64,000 nucleotides of DNA from Corynebacterium glyciniphilum AJ 3170 (GCF_007673095.1 NZ_VDYZ01000014.1:1-64000); one strand, 5' to 3'. Positions 1-8,675 are shown, counted from the first letter of the stretch. The notes: generated by a model not told the origin, from the sequence alone. Translations and numbers: made by a program.

Positions 1-368
1 TGGTGATTGGTAAGGGGCGGATGATTGGTGAGTATTCGATGGAGGAGTTCCTCGCCGGCGGGGTCAGCGTGCTCGTTGACACTGCGGATGCAACGAGTTC
101 CCACACATTGGCGTCAGCGTTGGAGCAGGCAGGTCTGCCCACCGGCTCCGTCGAGGGGAGCGCGTTGCGCGTGGAGGTCCCGGAGGGGGGTTCGGAGGCC
201 GAGGTCCGACGTGCAGTCGGTGAAATTGCCCTGAACTCCCGGGTCATCCTCACTGGCCTACGTACGCAGAGCGCAGATCTGGAATCCCGGTTCCTCGCGG
301 CCACCTCCGCGGTGCAGGAGTACCGGACATCTTCTGACCTCGTCGACAGCAGTACCGAAAGGAACTAG
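1..368 (+). CDS. ABC transporter ATP-binding protein, C-terminal fragment
   Basis: Partial gene; its 5' part lies before the window. The frame is open from the first bases and ends at TAG 366-368, four bases before the permease start. The visible piece begins with the strand that follows the H-loop in many exporter ATPases (VIGKGRMIGEYSMEEFL-like) and continues into the variable C-terminal extension. No Walker motifs are inside the window, so the family is assigned from this tail and from the adjacent permease. It would hydrolyse ATP at the cytoplasmic face to drive the partner encoded at 373. Substrate unknown. Confidence 0.75.
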   Translation, partial: VIGKGRMIGEYSMEEFLAGGVSVLVDTADATSSHTLASALEQAGLPTGSVEGSALRVEVPEGGSEAEVRRAVGEIALNSRVILTGLRTQSADLESRFLAATSAVQEYRTSSDLVDSSTERN

Positions 369-372
369 AACC

Positions 373-1119
373 ATGACTTCACTCATCAATGCCCTACGGT
401 CGGAGACCACCAAACTACTGAGCATGCGGTCAACGTTGGTCTACGCGATTCTGCTGACAGGAGCTCTGTACGGTCCCGTCGTCCTGGCCACCTTGTTCTC
501 TTCAGAGACACCGACCTTCGAGTGGGCGGACCTGATGAATGGCGCGATGATCTTCATCATGGTGGCCATCGTGTTTGCAGCCTCGACGACTGCCGGTGAC
601 ATCCGGAACCACCTGCACGCCCAGGCGTTCCTGACACAGCGGAGTCGGGCCGGCTGGGTGACGGCGAAGATTCTGGTGACGCTTGTCTTCGCGTTCATTA
701 CCTACGTAGCCGGTGTGGCTTTGACGGTCGGTGCAGCGGCAGTTCTGGGAGCGAATCTCTCCCTTGACGGCGGTGGTGCGTTCACCCCGGTCTGGAGTTA
801 CCTGCTGGGCGGGGTCGCGTTCCCGCTCATGGCAGTGGGGCTTGCCTGCGTCCTGAGGAGCCCGGTCGTGTCCGTCGCTGTGCCGACCGTCTGGTTCCTG
901 CTGATCGACGGGATGATCGGTGAGACAGCAACACACATCGAGGCCTTCCGTCCCCTTGCGGCCATCGCCCCCGGCGAACGACTGGCACAGTTGGCCACAG
1001 GTTACGACCGCGTCGGTCTCGGTATCGACGACATGACCTGTATAGCGATCCTCGTCGTGTGGGTCGTCGTACTGTCCGCTGTCGGACTGTGGCGCAATCA
1101 ACGCGCCGACGTCCGGTAG
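373..1119 (+). CDS. ABC transporter permease (ABC-2 type)
   Basis: A 248-residue hydrophobic protein with about six predicted membrane segments (near residues 22-40, 55-75, 100-125, 140-165, 172-190 and 222-242). The N-terminus (MTSLINALRSETTKLLSMRS) is typical of ABC-2 permeases of the export type. It starts four bases after the ATPase stop, with AGGAAC upstream, so the two are co-transcribed and probably form one exporter. The stop codon TAG (1117-1119) is also the first half of the -10 box of the next gene. Substrate cannot be told from sequence; antibiotic or bacteriocin export is a common role for this class. Confidence 0.8.
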   Translation: MTSLINALRSETTKLLSMRSTLVYAILLTGALYGPVVLATLFSSETPTFEWADLMNGAMIFIMVAIVFAASTTAGDIRNHLHAQAFLTQRSRAGWVTAKILVTLVFAFITYVAGVALTVGAAAVLGANLSLDGGGAFTPVWSYLLGGVAFPLMAVGLACVLRSPVVSVAVPTVWFLLIDGMIGETATHIEAFRPLAAIAPGERLAQLATGYDRVGLGIDDMTCIAILVVWVVVLSAVGLWRNQRADVR

Positions 1120-1122
1120 CCT
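1117..1122 (+). promoter_or_regulatory. -10 box of a leaderless promoter (TAGCCT)
   Basis: TAGCCT lies 7 nt before the ATG at 1130 and there is no Shine-Dalgarno, so transcription should begin at the start codon. The hexamer overlaps the upstream stop codon. Confidence 0.55.
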
Positions 1123-1129
1123 GTGGGCC

Positions 1130-1606
1130 ATGGACATCGCAATCGGGGACTCCGGACGCACACTGACACTGCCGACCCACTGGCAGGAGCTCGACACGGT
1201 TCCGGAGGACGCACCGGGCACGGTGGCATTCGGGTACCGGACAGCGGCGAGTTTCGCCGCCGTCACCCTCGCTCCGCTGGACGGTCAGATGATGCCCGTC
1301 GACAGGGACGATGTCATCAGGGGGATCCAGCCCGCGCTGGAGGAGGCGCAGGCGGAGCTGGTGGACGTTGATGCGGGGGAGACCCCGTCCGGGGACCTGC
1401 TCGTCTACACGATCGTGAAGACACCTGAACCGGAGGAGAGCGACGGCGCCGGCGAGGGGGATCAGCTCAACCTCACCCTGCACTTCGCCGTGGAGAACGG
1501 TGACTACATGGCCCCGTACATGGTCCAGGGGTTTCTCACCGGAGAGCAGGAGGAGGCCCTCGACCAGGCCAGGGACCTGGTCACACGGATCATCACCGCC
1601 GAGTAG
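1130..1606 (+). CDS. conserved hypothetical protein, 158 aa
   Basis: Soluble acidic protein without signal peptide or membrane segment. Alternating hydrophobic strands and a C-terminal helix (EEALDQARDLVTRII) suggest a small alpha/beta fold. The outline resembles actinobacterial LpqN/PsbP-like proteins, but I see no lipobox and do not assign a family. The ATG at 1130 sits 7 nt after a -10 box, which supports this start over the GTG-rich bases just upstream. It converges with the TIGR03089 gene, with a 14-bp overlap of the two 3' ends. Function unknown. Confidence 0.65.
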   Translation: MDIAIGDSGRTLTLPTHWQELDTVPEDAPGTVAFGYRTAASFAAVTLAPLDGQMMPVDRDDVIRGIQPALEEAQAELVDVDAGETPSGDLLVYTIVKTPEPEESDGAGEGDQLNLTLHFAVENGDYMAPYMVQGFLTGEQEEALDQARDLVTRIITAE

Positions 1607-2303
1607 CGGTCACGGCCCCGAGCTCCGTGGCGGCGAGATGCTCGAGCCGTTCGGGGGCATCGTCGGTGGAGACGACGACCGACCCCGCCACGAACAGGGG
1701 GAGGAGCGTGGCGACCAGTCCGTCGGTGTCGGCCCAGGGGCCGGTCACCGACCGGGTCCCGGGCTCGAAGACGTCGGAGGCCCGGCATCGTAGGTCGGCC
1801 CCGGTCACCGGCTCACCGTCGACAGTGTGCAGCAGCACGGTGTCCTCCCCGGTCTCCGGCCCGGTGTAACGGTCACCCTGGACCCGTAGTTCCGGTGACA
1901 GGTCCGTGACCCCGAACTCGACGTCCCCACCGGCCTCGGCCACTCCGCGGCCGAAAGGATCGGTGGACAGTTGGAGGATCTCGGCGTCCCAGTCGGGGTG
2001 GGCGCCGGGGTCCGTGGTCATCAACGCAGCCGCCGATGCGGAGGCCGGTGACGACGGGGAGCAGACCGCCACGCCCGCCCGCCAGCAACCCACCACCAGG
2101 GCAGCTGGCATCCAGTCGGTCGGCGCATCGAGAACCACGACATCGCCGGGGAACAACCCCAGCTGACCGGCCATCAGGTTGCCGCCTTTCGCCGCCCAGT
2201 TCGCCAGCGTCGCAGCGGACAACTCCATCCGTCCTGCGTCGGTGTACGTCGTCAGGCGCGGCGATGCGGCGTCGGTCTGGAGGAACGGGGACAGGAGATC
2301 CAT
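1593..2303 (-). CDS. TIGR03089 family protein (reduced acyl-adenylate-like domain)
   Basis: A 236-residue protein resembling the N-terminal part of AMP-binding (ANL) enzymes: LSAATLANWAAKGGNLM, then GDVVVLDAPTDWMPAALVVGCWRAGVAVC, then a late segment resembling LVATLLPLFVAGSVVV. The P-loop-like S/T/G-rich AMP-binding motif and the C-terminal lid of real adenylate-forming enzymes are absent, so catalysis is doubtful. The family is conserved in Actinobacteria, and in mycobacteria lies near the rmlD/LCP block, as here. Start: ATG at 2303, 7 nt after TAGTCT, a leaderless arrangement. Its stop overlaps the convergent gene. Confidence 0.75.
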   Translation of the reverse strand: MDLLSPFLQTDAASPRLTTYTDAGRMELSAATLANWAAKGGNLMAGQLGLFPGDVVVLDAPTDWMPAALVVGCWRAGVAVCSPSSPASASAAALMTTDPGAHPDWDAEILQLSTDPFGRGVAEAGGDVEFGVTDLSPELRVQGDRYTGPETGEDTVLLHTVDGEPVTGADLRCRASDVFEPGTRSVTGPWADTDGLVATLLPLFVAGSVVVSTDDAPERLEHLAATELGAVTATRR

Positions 2304-2310
2304 GGAGACC

Positions 2311-2316
2311 AGACTA
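2311..2316 (-). promoter_or_regulatory. -10 box of a leaderless promoter (TAGTCT, minus strand)
   Basis: TAGTCT on the minus strand, 7 nt before the ATG at 2303; no Shine-Dalgarno between them. Confidence 0.5.
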
Positions 2317-2322
2317 ACCCGG

Positions 2323-2910
2323 TCAGCCTCCGACGACCTTGTCCGGGTCGCCCAGGCCCGGGCCCAGGATCACCAGCACGAGGAAGACGAGCACCGCGAG
2401 CCCGACCACGGTGGTGAGGACGGTCTGCCAGCGTCGTGACCAGGTGGGGTTGCGGGAGAACCAGCATGCGACCCAGGCACCGACGGCCGCCCCGACCGTG
2501 TTGCAGATCAGGTCCGTCACATCCGTGCGGCCCAGCGAGAAGATGTACTGCGAGACCTCGATACCGAGGCTGAACACTGCGGCGATACCCACCGTCCACC
2601 ACCACCGGCCCGACAGGATCATCAGCAGGATCCCGAAAGGGACGAAGAAGGCGAGGTTGCCGAGGATGTCGAAGACCCAGCCGAAGGTGGTGGACGAGTC
2701 CGTGACGATGCCGAAAGGAACCAGGCGCAATTCCCTGACGCGCTGGTTCTCCGGCTTCCACAGCAGCCCGATGGTGTAGAACGCCTTCAACGTCGTCAGC
2801 GCGACGATCACCGCGGCGTAACCGACCAGGGTGGTGGCGACCCACGTCCGCCACGGGGTGCGCACGGTCGGTGCGACAGGGGCGGGTGTGGGAACGGCGG
2901 GAGTGTCCAT
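2323..2910 (-). CDS. VanZ family membrane protein
   Basis: A 195-residue integral membrane protein with about five hydrophobic segments. It carries VanZ-family features: the conserved RLVPFG after a loop, an NLAFFVPFG helix, EVSQYIF, and GRTDVTDLICNTVGAAVG. VanZ proteins were named for teicoplanin resistance in enterococci, but most actinobacterial members have no proven function. The ATG at 2910 lies 8 nt after TATGGT (2919-2924, minus strand), so it is probably leaderless. It is divergent from nnr, with only 34 bp between start codons. Confidence 0.85.
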   Translation of the reverse strand: MDTPAVPTPAPVAPTVRTPWRTWVATTLVGYAAVIVALTTLKAFYTIGLLWKPENQRVRELRLVPFGIVTDSSTTFGWVFDILGNLAFFVPFGILLMILSGRWWWTVGIAAVFSLGIEVSQYIFSLGRTDVTDLICNTVGAAVGAWVACWFSRNPTWSRRWQTVLTTVVGLAVLVFLVLVILGPGLGDPDKVVGG

Positions 2911-2918
2911 GCGAACAC

Positions 2919-2924
2919 ACCATA
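2919..2924 (-). promoter_or_regulatory. -10 box of a leaderless promoter (TATGGT, minus strand)
   Basis: TATGGT on the minus strand, 8 nt before the VanZ-like start codon at 2910. Confidence 0.5.
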
Positions 2925-2932
2925 GCGGTCCG

Positions 2933-2938
2933 TAACGT
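2933..2938 (+). promoter_or_regulatory. -10 box of a leaderless promoter (TAACGT)
   Basis: TAACGT, 6 nt before the nnr ATG at 2945, back-to-back with the VanZ-like promoter. A GAGGG within the 6-nt gap is too close to the ATG to serve as a normal ribosome-binding site. Confidence 0.45.
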
Positions 2939-2944
2939 GAGGGT

Positions 2945-4789
2945 ATGAACCCTGTCTACTCCGTTCGTCAGATCCAGCAAGCAGAGCAACCGTTGTTAGC
3001 CAGTGAGAAGTACGCCGATCAGCTCATGCGCTCTGCGGCGGCTTCCGTGGCGACGGCCGCCCATGTGATGCTGGAGAGAAAACCCGTCATTCCCGTGCAG
3101 ACGAAGGTTCTGTTGGCGGTAGGGGGAGGCGGTAATGGTGGAGATACGCTTTACGCCGGTGCTGAACTTGCCGAAGCCGGGTGGAGAGTCGAGGCGGTGC
3201 TACTCGGGTCCGCAAGCCGAGTCCACCAACGCGCACTGGACGCATTCACTGCTGTCGGCGGCACAGTCGTTGAGCTTACGGACCTCTGGAAGACGCCCCC
3301 ACGATACAGACTGGTCGTTGACGGAATCCTGGGGCTGGGTGGGAAAGGCGGACTGAGGCCAGAGGCTGCGACGGTCATGGCATTCCTCAGGCAATGGTTA
3401 GTCCCTGTGCTCGCGGTGGACATCCCTTCCGGCATTGAGGCTGACAGTGGTGCAACCCCGGGAGCGGTGGATATTGACGATCCTCCGGATCCCCGCGCCG
3501 GGAAGTCGATTCCGACGAATGTCGGGCTCTTGGGTGCATCTCAGGTCGCGGCCCACGTCATCGCCGACGTGACGGTGACATTTGGCGGACTGCGTCGTGC
3601 ACATGCGGTCAGTGCCTACTGCGGACAGGTGGTCGTGGCAGATCCCGGGATCAGTGGGACGAGGCCAGACGACGTACCTATGACAATCAGTTCGCAACTG
3701 AACGACCAACGAGCAGGGAACGACGGAGTGCAGATACAGACGGCTGTGGCATTTCGCCCTGAGCGCCAGGCCAATGCGACTGGGGGCCTCGATATGGGGG
3801 GTCCTTACAATTTTTCGGATACCGATCTGGCTCCGATTCGTCGCGCACGGTATGGCGGCCCGCGTGAACCCGGCCCCTACGATGACAAGTACGCGGGCGG
3901 CGTAGTGGGGATTTGCGCAGGTTCGGATCTTTACCCGGGCGCTGGTGTATTGACGACCACTGCGGCCGTACGCACAACCAGTTCCATGGTCCGATATGTC
4001 GGTTCCGGTGGGCAGGAGGTAGTCCGGGCATGCCCGGAGGTGATCGTCTCACGGAGTGTGGAGGAGACCGGAAGGGTTCAGGCATGGGTCGTCGGCCCCG
4101 GCCGGGGAACTGACGACGGTGCAGCCGCTGAGCTGGCTACGTTGCTTGGACGACGTGAGCCGTTGGTTATTGACGCGGATGCGATCACTCTTCTGGCGGA
4201 GCGGAAAGAGCTCAGGGAAGCGCTCGCGCGGCGCTCTGACAGGTCACTCGATGCTCCGACAGCCCTGCTCACTCCACACGTCGGAGAGTTCCGTCGGCTC
4301 GCTTCTGCCGTCATGGACGGCGATTCTGCGGAATCTGACCCGATCCCCGACGTGGGCGAGGACCGTATTGGGGCAGCGGTAGCCGTGGCCGAGAGGCTGA
4401 ACTGCGGAGTCTTGTTGAAAGGGCGGCACACAGTCATCGTCGACCGCCCGATTACCTACAGTCACGGTAGAGAACCTGATACCTCCGTCCACACCATTGA
4501 CGCAGGAACGTCGTGGGGAGCGACCCCAGGTGCGGGTGATGTGCTCGCGGGGATGCTGGGGGCGGCGATGGCAGAGTCCCAGGCATTGTTGGGCAACGCG
4601 GACCATGCAGCTCCTGGGATCGTGGCGGTCCATGCCACGGCGGCAGCCTTGTCGGCGAAAGTAGGCGACAGTTACGCACCCACGTCATCGTCGAGAATTG
4701 CAGAAGCAATTCCTCTCGCGTGGACTCGTACCGGATCTACGATTACCGACCGGGGTCGGGGGATGTCCCGGTCGCCTTACCCTAGTTGA
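2945..4789 (+). CDS. nnr: bifunctional NAD(P)H-hydrate epimerase / ADP-dependent NAD(P)H-hydrate dehydratase
   Basis: A 614-residue fused repair enzyme. Residues about 1-220 are the YjeF-N epimerase (GGGGNGGDTLYAG, VLAVDIPSGIEADSG), converting R-NADHX to S-NADHX. Residues about 300-600 are the YjeF-C dehydratase (TPHVGEFRRL, KGRHTVIV, GTSWGATPGAGDVLAGMLGA), which uses ADP to return NADHX to NADH. The epimerase loop usually reads GxGNNGGDG; here it is GGGGNGGDT. The gene has visibly lower GC and rarer codons (TTA Leu, AGA Arg) than its neighbours. Its 3' end overlaps the convergent LCP gene by 8 bp. Confidence 0.9.
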   Translation: MNPVYSVRQIQQAEQPLLASEKYADQLMRSAAASVATAAHVMLERKPVIPVQTKVLLAVGGGGNGGDTLYAGAELAEAGWRVEAVLLGSASRVHQRALDAFTAVGGTVVELTDLWKTPPRYRLVVDGILGLGGKGGLRPEAATVMAFLRQWLVPVLAVDIPSGIEADSGATPGAVDIDDPPDPRAGKSIPTNVGLLGASQVAAHVIADVTVTFGGLRRAHAVSAYCGQVVVADPGISGTRPDDVPMTISSQLNDQRAGNDGVQIQTAVAFRPERQANATGGLDMGGPYNFSDTDLAPIRRARYGGPREPGPYDDKYAGGVVGICAGSDLYPGAGVLTTTAAVRTTSSMVRYVGSGGQEVVRACPEVIVSRSVEETGRVQAWVVGPGRGTDDGAAAELATLLGRREPLVIDADAITLLAERKELREALARRSDRSLDAPTALLTPHVGEFRRLASAVMDGDSAESDPIPDVGEDRIGAAVAVAERLNCGVLLKGRHTVIVDRPITYSHGREPDTSVHTIDAGTSWGATPGAGDVLAGMLGAAMAESQALLGNADHAAPGIVAVHATAAALSAKVGDSYAPTSSSRIAEAIPLAWTRTGSTITDRGRGMSRSPYPS

Positions 4790-6689
4790 TGCACATCGGG
4801 CCGTCGCCGCCGGCATCGATCGCGCCGCGGTCGGTGGTGGCGGAGTCGGACTCCTCCGGGGTCCCTACTGCACCGACATCGTCGCCAGACTCTTCCGAAG
4901 AACTACCGGCGTTCTCGTTCTCCCCGAGAACGTCTCCACCGGTGGCGTCCGTGCCCGGGGTGCCGACATTCTCCGAGGAACCGCCGGACGAGTCCGAACC
5001 GGACTCGCCGACCGCAGGAAGAGGCTCATCGACGCCGGATGCCGACGTACCGGGGCCGTCGTACGTGCCTGACAGCGTGACCCGGATCTCGCCGGAATCG
5101 AGAGTGCTGTCTTCGACCACATTCAGCCCACCGAGCTGCTCGGCCAGTCCACGCGCAGCGGGGTCGTTGGTGTCCGCGACGTTGACCTGGCTCTCGGAGA
5201 TACCCGTCTCGGTGGCGTTGCCCACCTCGCCCATGCTGTACCCGGCGCCGGACACGAGGTCACCGACGCGGGAGGCGAGACCGCCGATCTGGCTGGCATT
5301 GTAGACCGAGACGGTGGACTCAGAGGGCTCGTAGTCCTCGATGTCGCTGGAAGAGTCGCTGTCGTCGGTGCCCTTGCCGTCGTCGCCGTCGGAGGCGCTG
5401 TCGCCGAGAAGGTCCTCGAAGAAGCTGTGGACCTGTTTCTTGTCGATGGTCACGACAGATTCCCCGAAGTCACCGGTACCGTCGATACTGGTCACCGGGA
5501 TGGTCTGGAAAGTCACATTGCCACCGGTCAGTCCCTGCATCTGCGTGGCAAGCCCCATCACGTCCCAGCCGTCGTCAAGGGTCACCGAGCGTTCCACAGC
5601 CTTGCTCAGGTCATTGAGCTTCCCGGGGTTGCTCAGAGTCGACGTGCTCAGCACCTTGTTGGTCAGGCTGGCCATGTAGACCTGCTGCCGGGTGATACGG
5701 TCCAGGTCGCCACGGGGGAGTTCGTGGCGCTGACGCACGAAGCTCAATGCGTCCTGTCCACTGAGTGTCTGCTCGCCGGCGGGGAACTTGGCGCCGGACA
5801 TCGGCTCGTCGACCGCGTTGTTGAGACAGACATCGACACCGCCGACTGCGTCGGTGAGGAGGACGAATCCGAGCAGACCGACCTCCGCGTAGTGGTCGAC
5901 CTCGATGCCGGTGACGTCAGCCACCGTATTGATCAGCGCCTCCCGGCCCGCAGACGTCGATTCACGGTCGATCTTCTTTTCGTCAGGTTCCTCACCGTCG
6001 CTCATCGCCGATGCATTGAGTTCATCCTGCTTCAGCGATTTCGTGCTGCCGTAGACACCGTTGAGTTTGGTGTTGCCGAGGTCGTCATTGTGGACGTAGG
6101 TGTCACGTGGCAGTGACACGGCAGTCGCCGATGAGCCGTCGTCAGGCACGCGGATGAGGATGATGGTGTCGGTGTTCGTGGCTTCTTCCTCGCCGGCGCG
6201 CAACATGTCGATCTCGTCCTGCGAGAGCTCATTGCCCTTGGCGTCAGTGCGGGAGTCGACACCGACCAGCAGAATATCCGTGGCGCCGTCCGACTGGCTG
6301 CCCAGATTCAGTCCGCCGGCCTGGTTGAGGTTGGAGTCGAGCCGGCCGACCGAGGAGTACGCGTAGGTTCCACCGGCGAGCATGATCGCGGACAACAGTG
6401 CGAGAACCACCTTGACCGGCGTGGAACCGATCTGACGGTGACCGGACGCGACCGCCGCCGCGGAACCGTGGACCGTCCGTGATGACCGGTTCGGCGCCCG
6501 ACGTTGCCCGCCTGCTGCGGCAGCGCCGGACGGGCGGCTGTGGCGGGCACGTTGCGGTTGCTGCGACCTCTGTGGAGTCTGCCGTGGCCGCTCGGACCGC
6601 GGAGGAACGTCATCGCGACGGTGGTGCCGTCCGCCGCGACCAGGCGTCTCTCCACGTCCATTGCGCGGAGACCTGTCAGAATCGCTCAT
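4782..6689 (-). CDS. LytR-CpsA-Psr (LCP) family cell-wall ligase with LytR_C domain
   Basis: A 635-residue protein with a long Arg/Gln/Pro-rich cytoplasmic N-terminus (1-95), one membrane segment (about 96-115), an LCP catalytic domain (about 135-330; ILLVGVDSR, DTIILIRV, SLPRDTYV, SFVRQRHELPRGDLDRITRQQ) and a C-terminal LytR_C domain (about 440-545), followed by a low-complexity Ser/Gly/Glu/Asp tail. LCP enzymes move lipid-linked glycopolymers onto peptidoglycan; in corynebacteria this is arabinogalactan attachment, which fits the rhamnose and mannose genes next door. The Arg residues of the pyrophosphate-binding pocket are present. AAAGG precedes the ATG at 6689. Confidence 0.9.
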   Translation of the reverse strand: MSDSDRSPRNGRGETPGRGGRHHRRDDVPPRSERPRQTPQRSQQPQRARHSRPSGAAAAGGQRRAPNRSSRTVHGSAAAVASGHRQIGSTPVKVVLALLSAIMLAGGTYAYSSVGRLDSNLNQAGGLNLGSQSDGATDILLVGVDSRTDAKGNELSQDEIDMLRAGEEEATNTDTIILIRVPDDGSSATAVSLPRDTYVHNDDLGNTKLNGVYGSTKSLKQDELNASAMSDGEEPDEKKIDRESTSAGREALINTVADVTGIEVDHYAEVGLLGFVLLTDAVGGVDVCLNNAVDEPMSGAKFPAGEQTLSGQDALSFVRQRHELPRGDLDRITRQQVYMASLTNKVLSTSTLSNPGKLNDLSKAVERSVTLDDGWDVMGLATQMQGLTGGNVTFQTIPVTSIDGTGDFGESVVTIDKKQVHSFFEDLLGDSASDGDDGKGTDDSDSSSDIEDYEPSESTVSVYNASQIGGLASRVGDLVSGAGYSMGEVGNATETGISESQVNVADTNDPAARGLAEQLGGLNVVEDSTLDSGEIRVTLSGTYDGPGTSASGVDEPLPAVGESGSDSSGGSSENVGTPGTDATGGDVLGENENAGSSSEESGDDVGAVGTPEESDSATTDRGAIDAGGDGPMCIN

Positions 6690-6870
6690 TCCAGACCTTT
6701 CGGCGGTGTTCGGGGTGACTTGCTGGATACCGGGACAGGGGGGACTCTACTAGTTGTCAGGGTGGATATTGTGATCGTGGGACCGGTCGACATGTATGTC
6801 CGCGTAGAGTCGGTGCCGATCGTACGGTGGGCCGGGGTGTCGGCACGCCGGTTTCCGTGTCCGGCAGTAC

Positions 6871-6876
6871 AGGAGG
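6871..6876 (+). promoter_or_regulatory. Shine-Dalgarno AGGAGG that fixes the rmlD start
   Basis: AGGAGG touches the TTG at 6877 (zero spacing) but is 9 nt from the GTG at 6886. The GTG is therefore the likely start, three codons downstream. Confidence 0.75.
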
Positions 6877-6885
6877 TTGTCCACA

Positions 6886-7767
6886 GTGACGGTAATCGTG
6901 ACCGGCGCACATGGCCAGGTGGGGCGGTGTCTCGTGGCGCTGGGCGGTAAGGGGGTCACGCGGGCGGAGCTCGACCTGTCGGGTGCGGGGACGGCGGGTT
7001 TCAGGGCGGCGGCCTCATCTCTCTTCGCCGACAGTCAGCGGCCGGACGTGATGATCAACACGGCGGCGTGGACAGACGTGGATGGTGCGGAGGACGTGAC
7101 AAACCGACGAACAGTCGAGGCCGTCAACGCCACCGCCCCCGGCGAACTGGCACGGGCCGCCGCCGATGCGGGGGTGGCATTCATTCACGTCTCCACGGAC
7201 TACGTCTTCTCCGGGACGGCCCCGGACGGCGGACGAGGTTGGCGTCCGGACGACCCCGTCCGTCCCGCCAACGAGTACGGGCGGACGAAGAGTGAGGGGG
7301 AGCAGGCTGTTCTCGCGGCCGGAGGTACCGTCGTGAGGACGTCCTGGGTCTGGTCTGGCCCTGAAGCCCCCGGGCGGGACTTCGTTTCGGTGATGGCCAC
7401 ACTGGCAGAGAACGGGGTGGATCCCCGCGTCGTCGACGACCAGGTGGGACGTCCCACCTATGCTCCGGATCTCGCCGGGGAACTGTGGGCGCTGGCGCAT
7501 GTCGAGGTGCCGCCGGGCATCCTCAACGTCACCAATTCCGGGGAACCGGTGTCGTGGTGCGGGTTCGCCAGGGAGGTGTTCCGGTACAGCGGGCACGACC
7601 CGGCCCGGGTGGCACCCTGCACCACGCGGGACTGGCCGACACCCGCTGTACGTCCTCCGTGGTCGGTCCTGGACCTGGAGCCCTGGTCCACCATGACGGG
7701 ACGGACGCCACCGGACTGGCGGGACAGTCTGAGACGGGGACTCGGGGCGGGTTTTCGGCTAGGGTGA
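6886..7767 (+). CDS. rmlD: dTDP-4-dehydrorhamnose reductase
   Basis: About 293 residues from the GTG at 6886. An extended short-chain dehydrogenase: N-terminal nucleotide-binding TGAHGQVGR, then MINTAAWTDVDGAE, STDYVFSG, catalytic YGRTK and a substrate-binding TSWVWSG stretch. It makes the last step of dTDP-L-rhamnose synthesis, using NADPH to reduce the 4-keto sugar in the cytoplasm. Rhamnose is the linker sugar between arabinogalactan and peptidoglycan. It is followed 6 nt later by the rhamnosyltransferase wbbL, the same order as in mycobacteria. Confidence 0.9.
   Translation: MTVIVTGAHGQVGRCLVALGGKGVTRAELDLSGAGTAGFRAAASSLFADSQRPDVMINTAAWTDVDGAEDVTNRRTVEAVNATAPGELARAAADAGVAFIHVSTDYVFSGTAPDGGRGWRPDDPVRPANEYGRTKSEGEQAVLAAGGTVVRTSWVWSGPEAPGRDFVSVMATLAENGVDPRVVDDQVGRPTYAPDLAGELWALAHVEVPPGILNVTNSGEPVSWCGFAREVFRYSGHDPARVAPCTTRDWPTPAVRPPWSVLDLEPWSTMTGRTPPDWRDSLRRGLGAGFRLG
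7760..7765 (+). promoter_or_regulatory. -10 box of a leaderless promoter (TAGGGT)
   Basis: TAGGGT, 8 nt before the wbbL GTG at 7774. It overlaps the rmlD 3' end, so wbbL may have its own transcript in addition to read-through. Confidence 0.5.
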
Positions 7768-7773
7768 ACTCCC

Positions 7774-8652
7774 GTGAAACCGATCGCCGTCATCACCGTC
7801 ACCTACTCGCCGGGTGAGTACCTCACCCGATTCCTGGACTCTGTTCCGGGGGCCACCGACCAGGGCGCCGTCGTGGTGATGGCGGACAACGGGTCCACCG
7901 ACGGTGCGCCGGAAGCTGCGGCTGACCGGGACGGGGTCGAGTTGCTCCGTACCGGGGGAAACATCGGCTACGGCGCCGGGATGAACGCCGGGGTGGAGTC
8001 GTTGCGCGCGCGTCGGGAGGCAGGGGAGGTTGACGGCGAGTTCCTGGTGATCGCCAACCCGGACGTCGTCTTCGATCCGGGGGCGATCGACCGGATGGTG
8101 GAGACGGCACGCCGTCATCCCCGCGCCGGTGCCGTCGGCCCGCTCATCCGCGAGGTGGACGGGAGTGTCTACCCGTCGGCACGGTCGGTGCCGACGCTCG
8201 GGGCGGGCATCGGTCACGCCCTGCTGGCGCCGGTATGGAAGAACAATCCGTTCACCCGGCGGTATCTGGCGGATGCGGTGATGGACGAGGAGAGGGCGTC
8301 CGGCTGGTTGTCCGGGTCCTGCCAGCTCCTGCGGTGGGAGGCGTTCGACGCGGTCGGCGGCTTCGACGAGCGCTACTTCATGTACATGGAGGACGTCGAC
8401 CTGGGCGACCGCTTGTCGCGTGCAGGGTGGGAGAACGTGTTCACCCCCTCCGCGGAGATCACGCATGCCCAGGGCCACTCCGCCGACAAGCATCCTGAGA
8501 TCACGTTGCCGGCGCACCACGACAGTGCCTACCGCTTCCAGGCTGACCGGCTGTCGGCCTGGTGGCAGGCTCCCGTGCGTGCGGCGGTGTGGGCGGGGTT
8601 GAAGCTCAGGGGGATCGTGGCCGTCGCACTGGCGAAGCGGGCGCGCCGTTGA
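7774..8652 (+). CDS. wbbL: GT2 rhamnosyltransferase of the arabinogalactan linker unit
   Basis: A 292-residue GT-A glycosyltransferase. The N-terminus has the UDP/TDP-sugar fold (AVITVTYSPGEYL, VMADNGSTDG), then NIGYGAGMNAG, NPDVVFDPGAID as the metal-binding DxD-like region, GSCQLLRWEAFDAVGGFDERYFMYMEDVDLGDR, and a C-terminal H-rich stretch. WbbL transfers L-rhamnose from dTDP-rhamnose to decaprenyl-PP-GlcNAc at the inner membrane face, the second step of linker synthesis and essential in mycobacteria. Assignment rests on family motifs and position between rmlD and manC. GTG start at 7774, no ribosome-binding site. Confidence 0.88.
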   Translation: MKPIAVITVTYSPGEYLTRFLDSVPGATDQGAVVVMADNGSTDGAPEAAADRDGVELLRTGGNIGYGAGMNAGVESLRARREAGEVDGEFLVIANPDVVFDPGAIDRMVETARRHPRAGAVGPLIREVDGSVYPSARSVPTLGAGIGHALLAPVWKNNPFTRRYLADAVMDEERASGWLSGSCQLLRWEAFDAVGGFDERYFMYMEDVDLGDRLSRAGWENVFTPSAEITHAQGHSADKHPEITLPAHHDSAYRFQADRLSAWWQAPVRAAVWAGLKLRGIVAVALAKRARR

Positions 8653-8675
8653 CTGCCGGACTGCATTCCGTCAGA

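Noticed and set aside
6877..6885. TTG start of rmlD
   Set aside because: It touches the AGGAGG; GTG 6886 has proper spacing.
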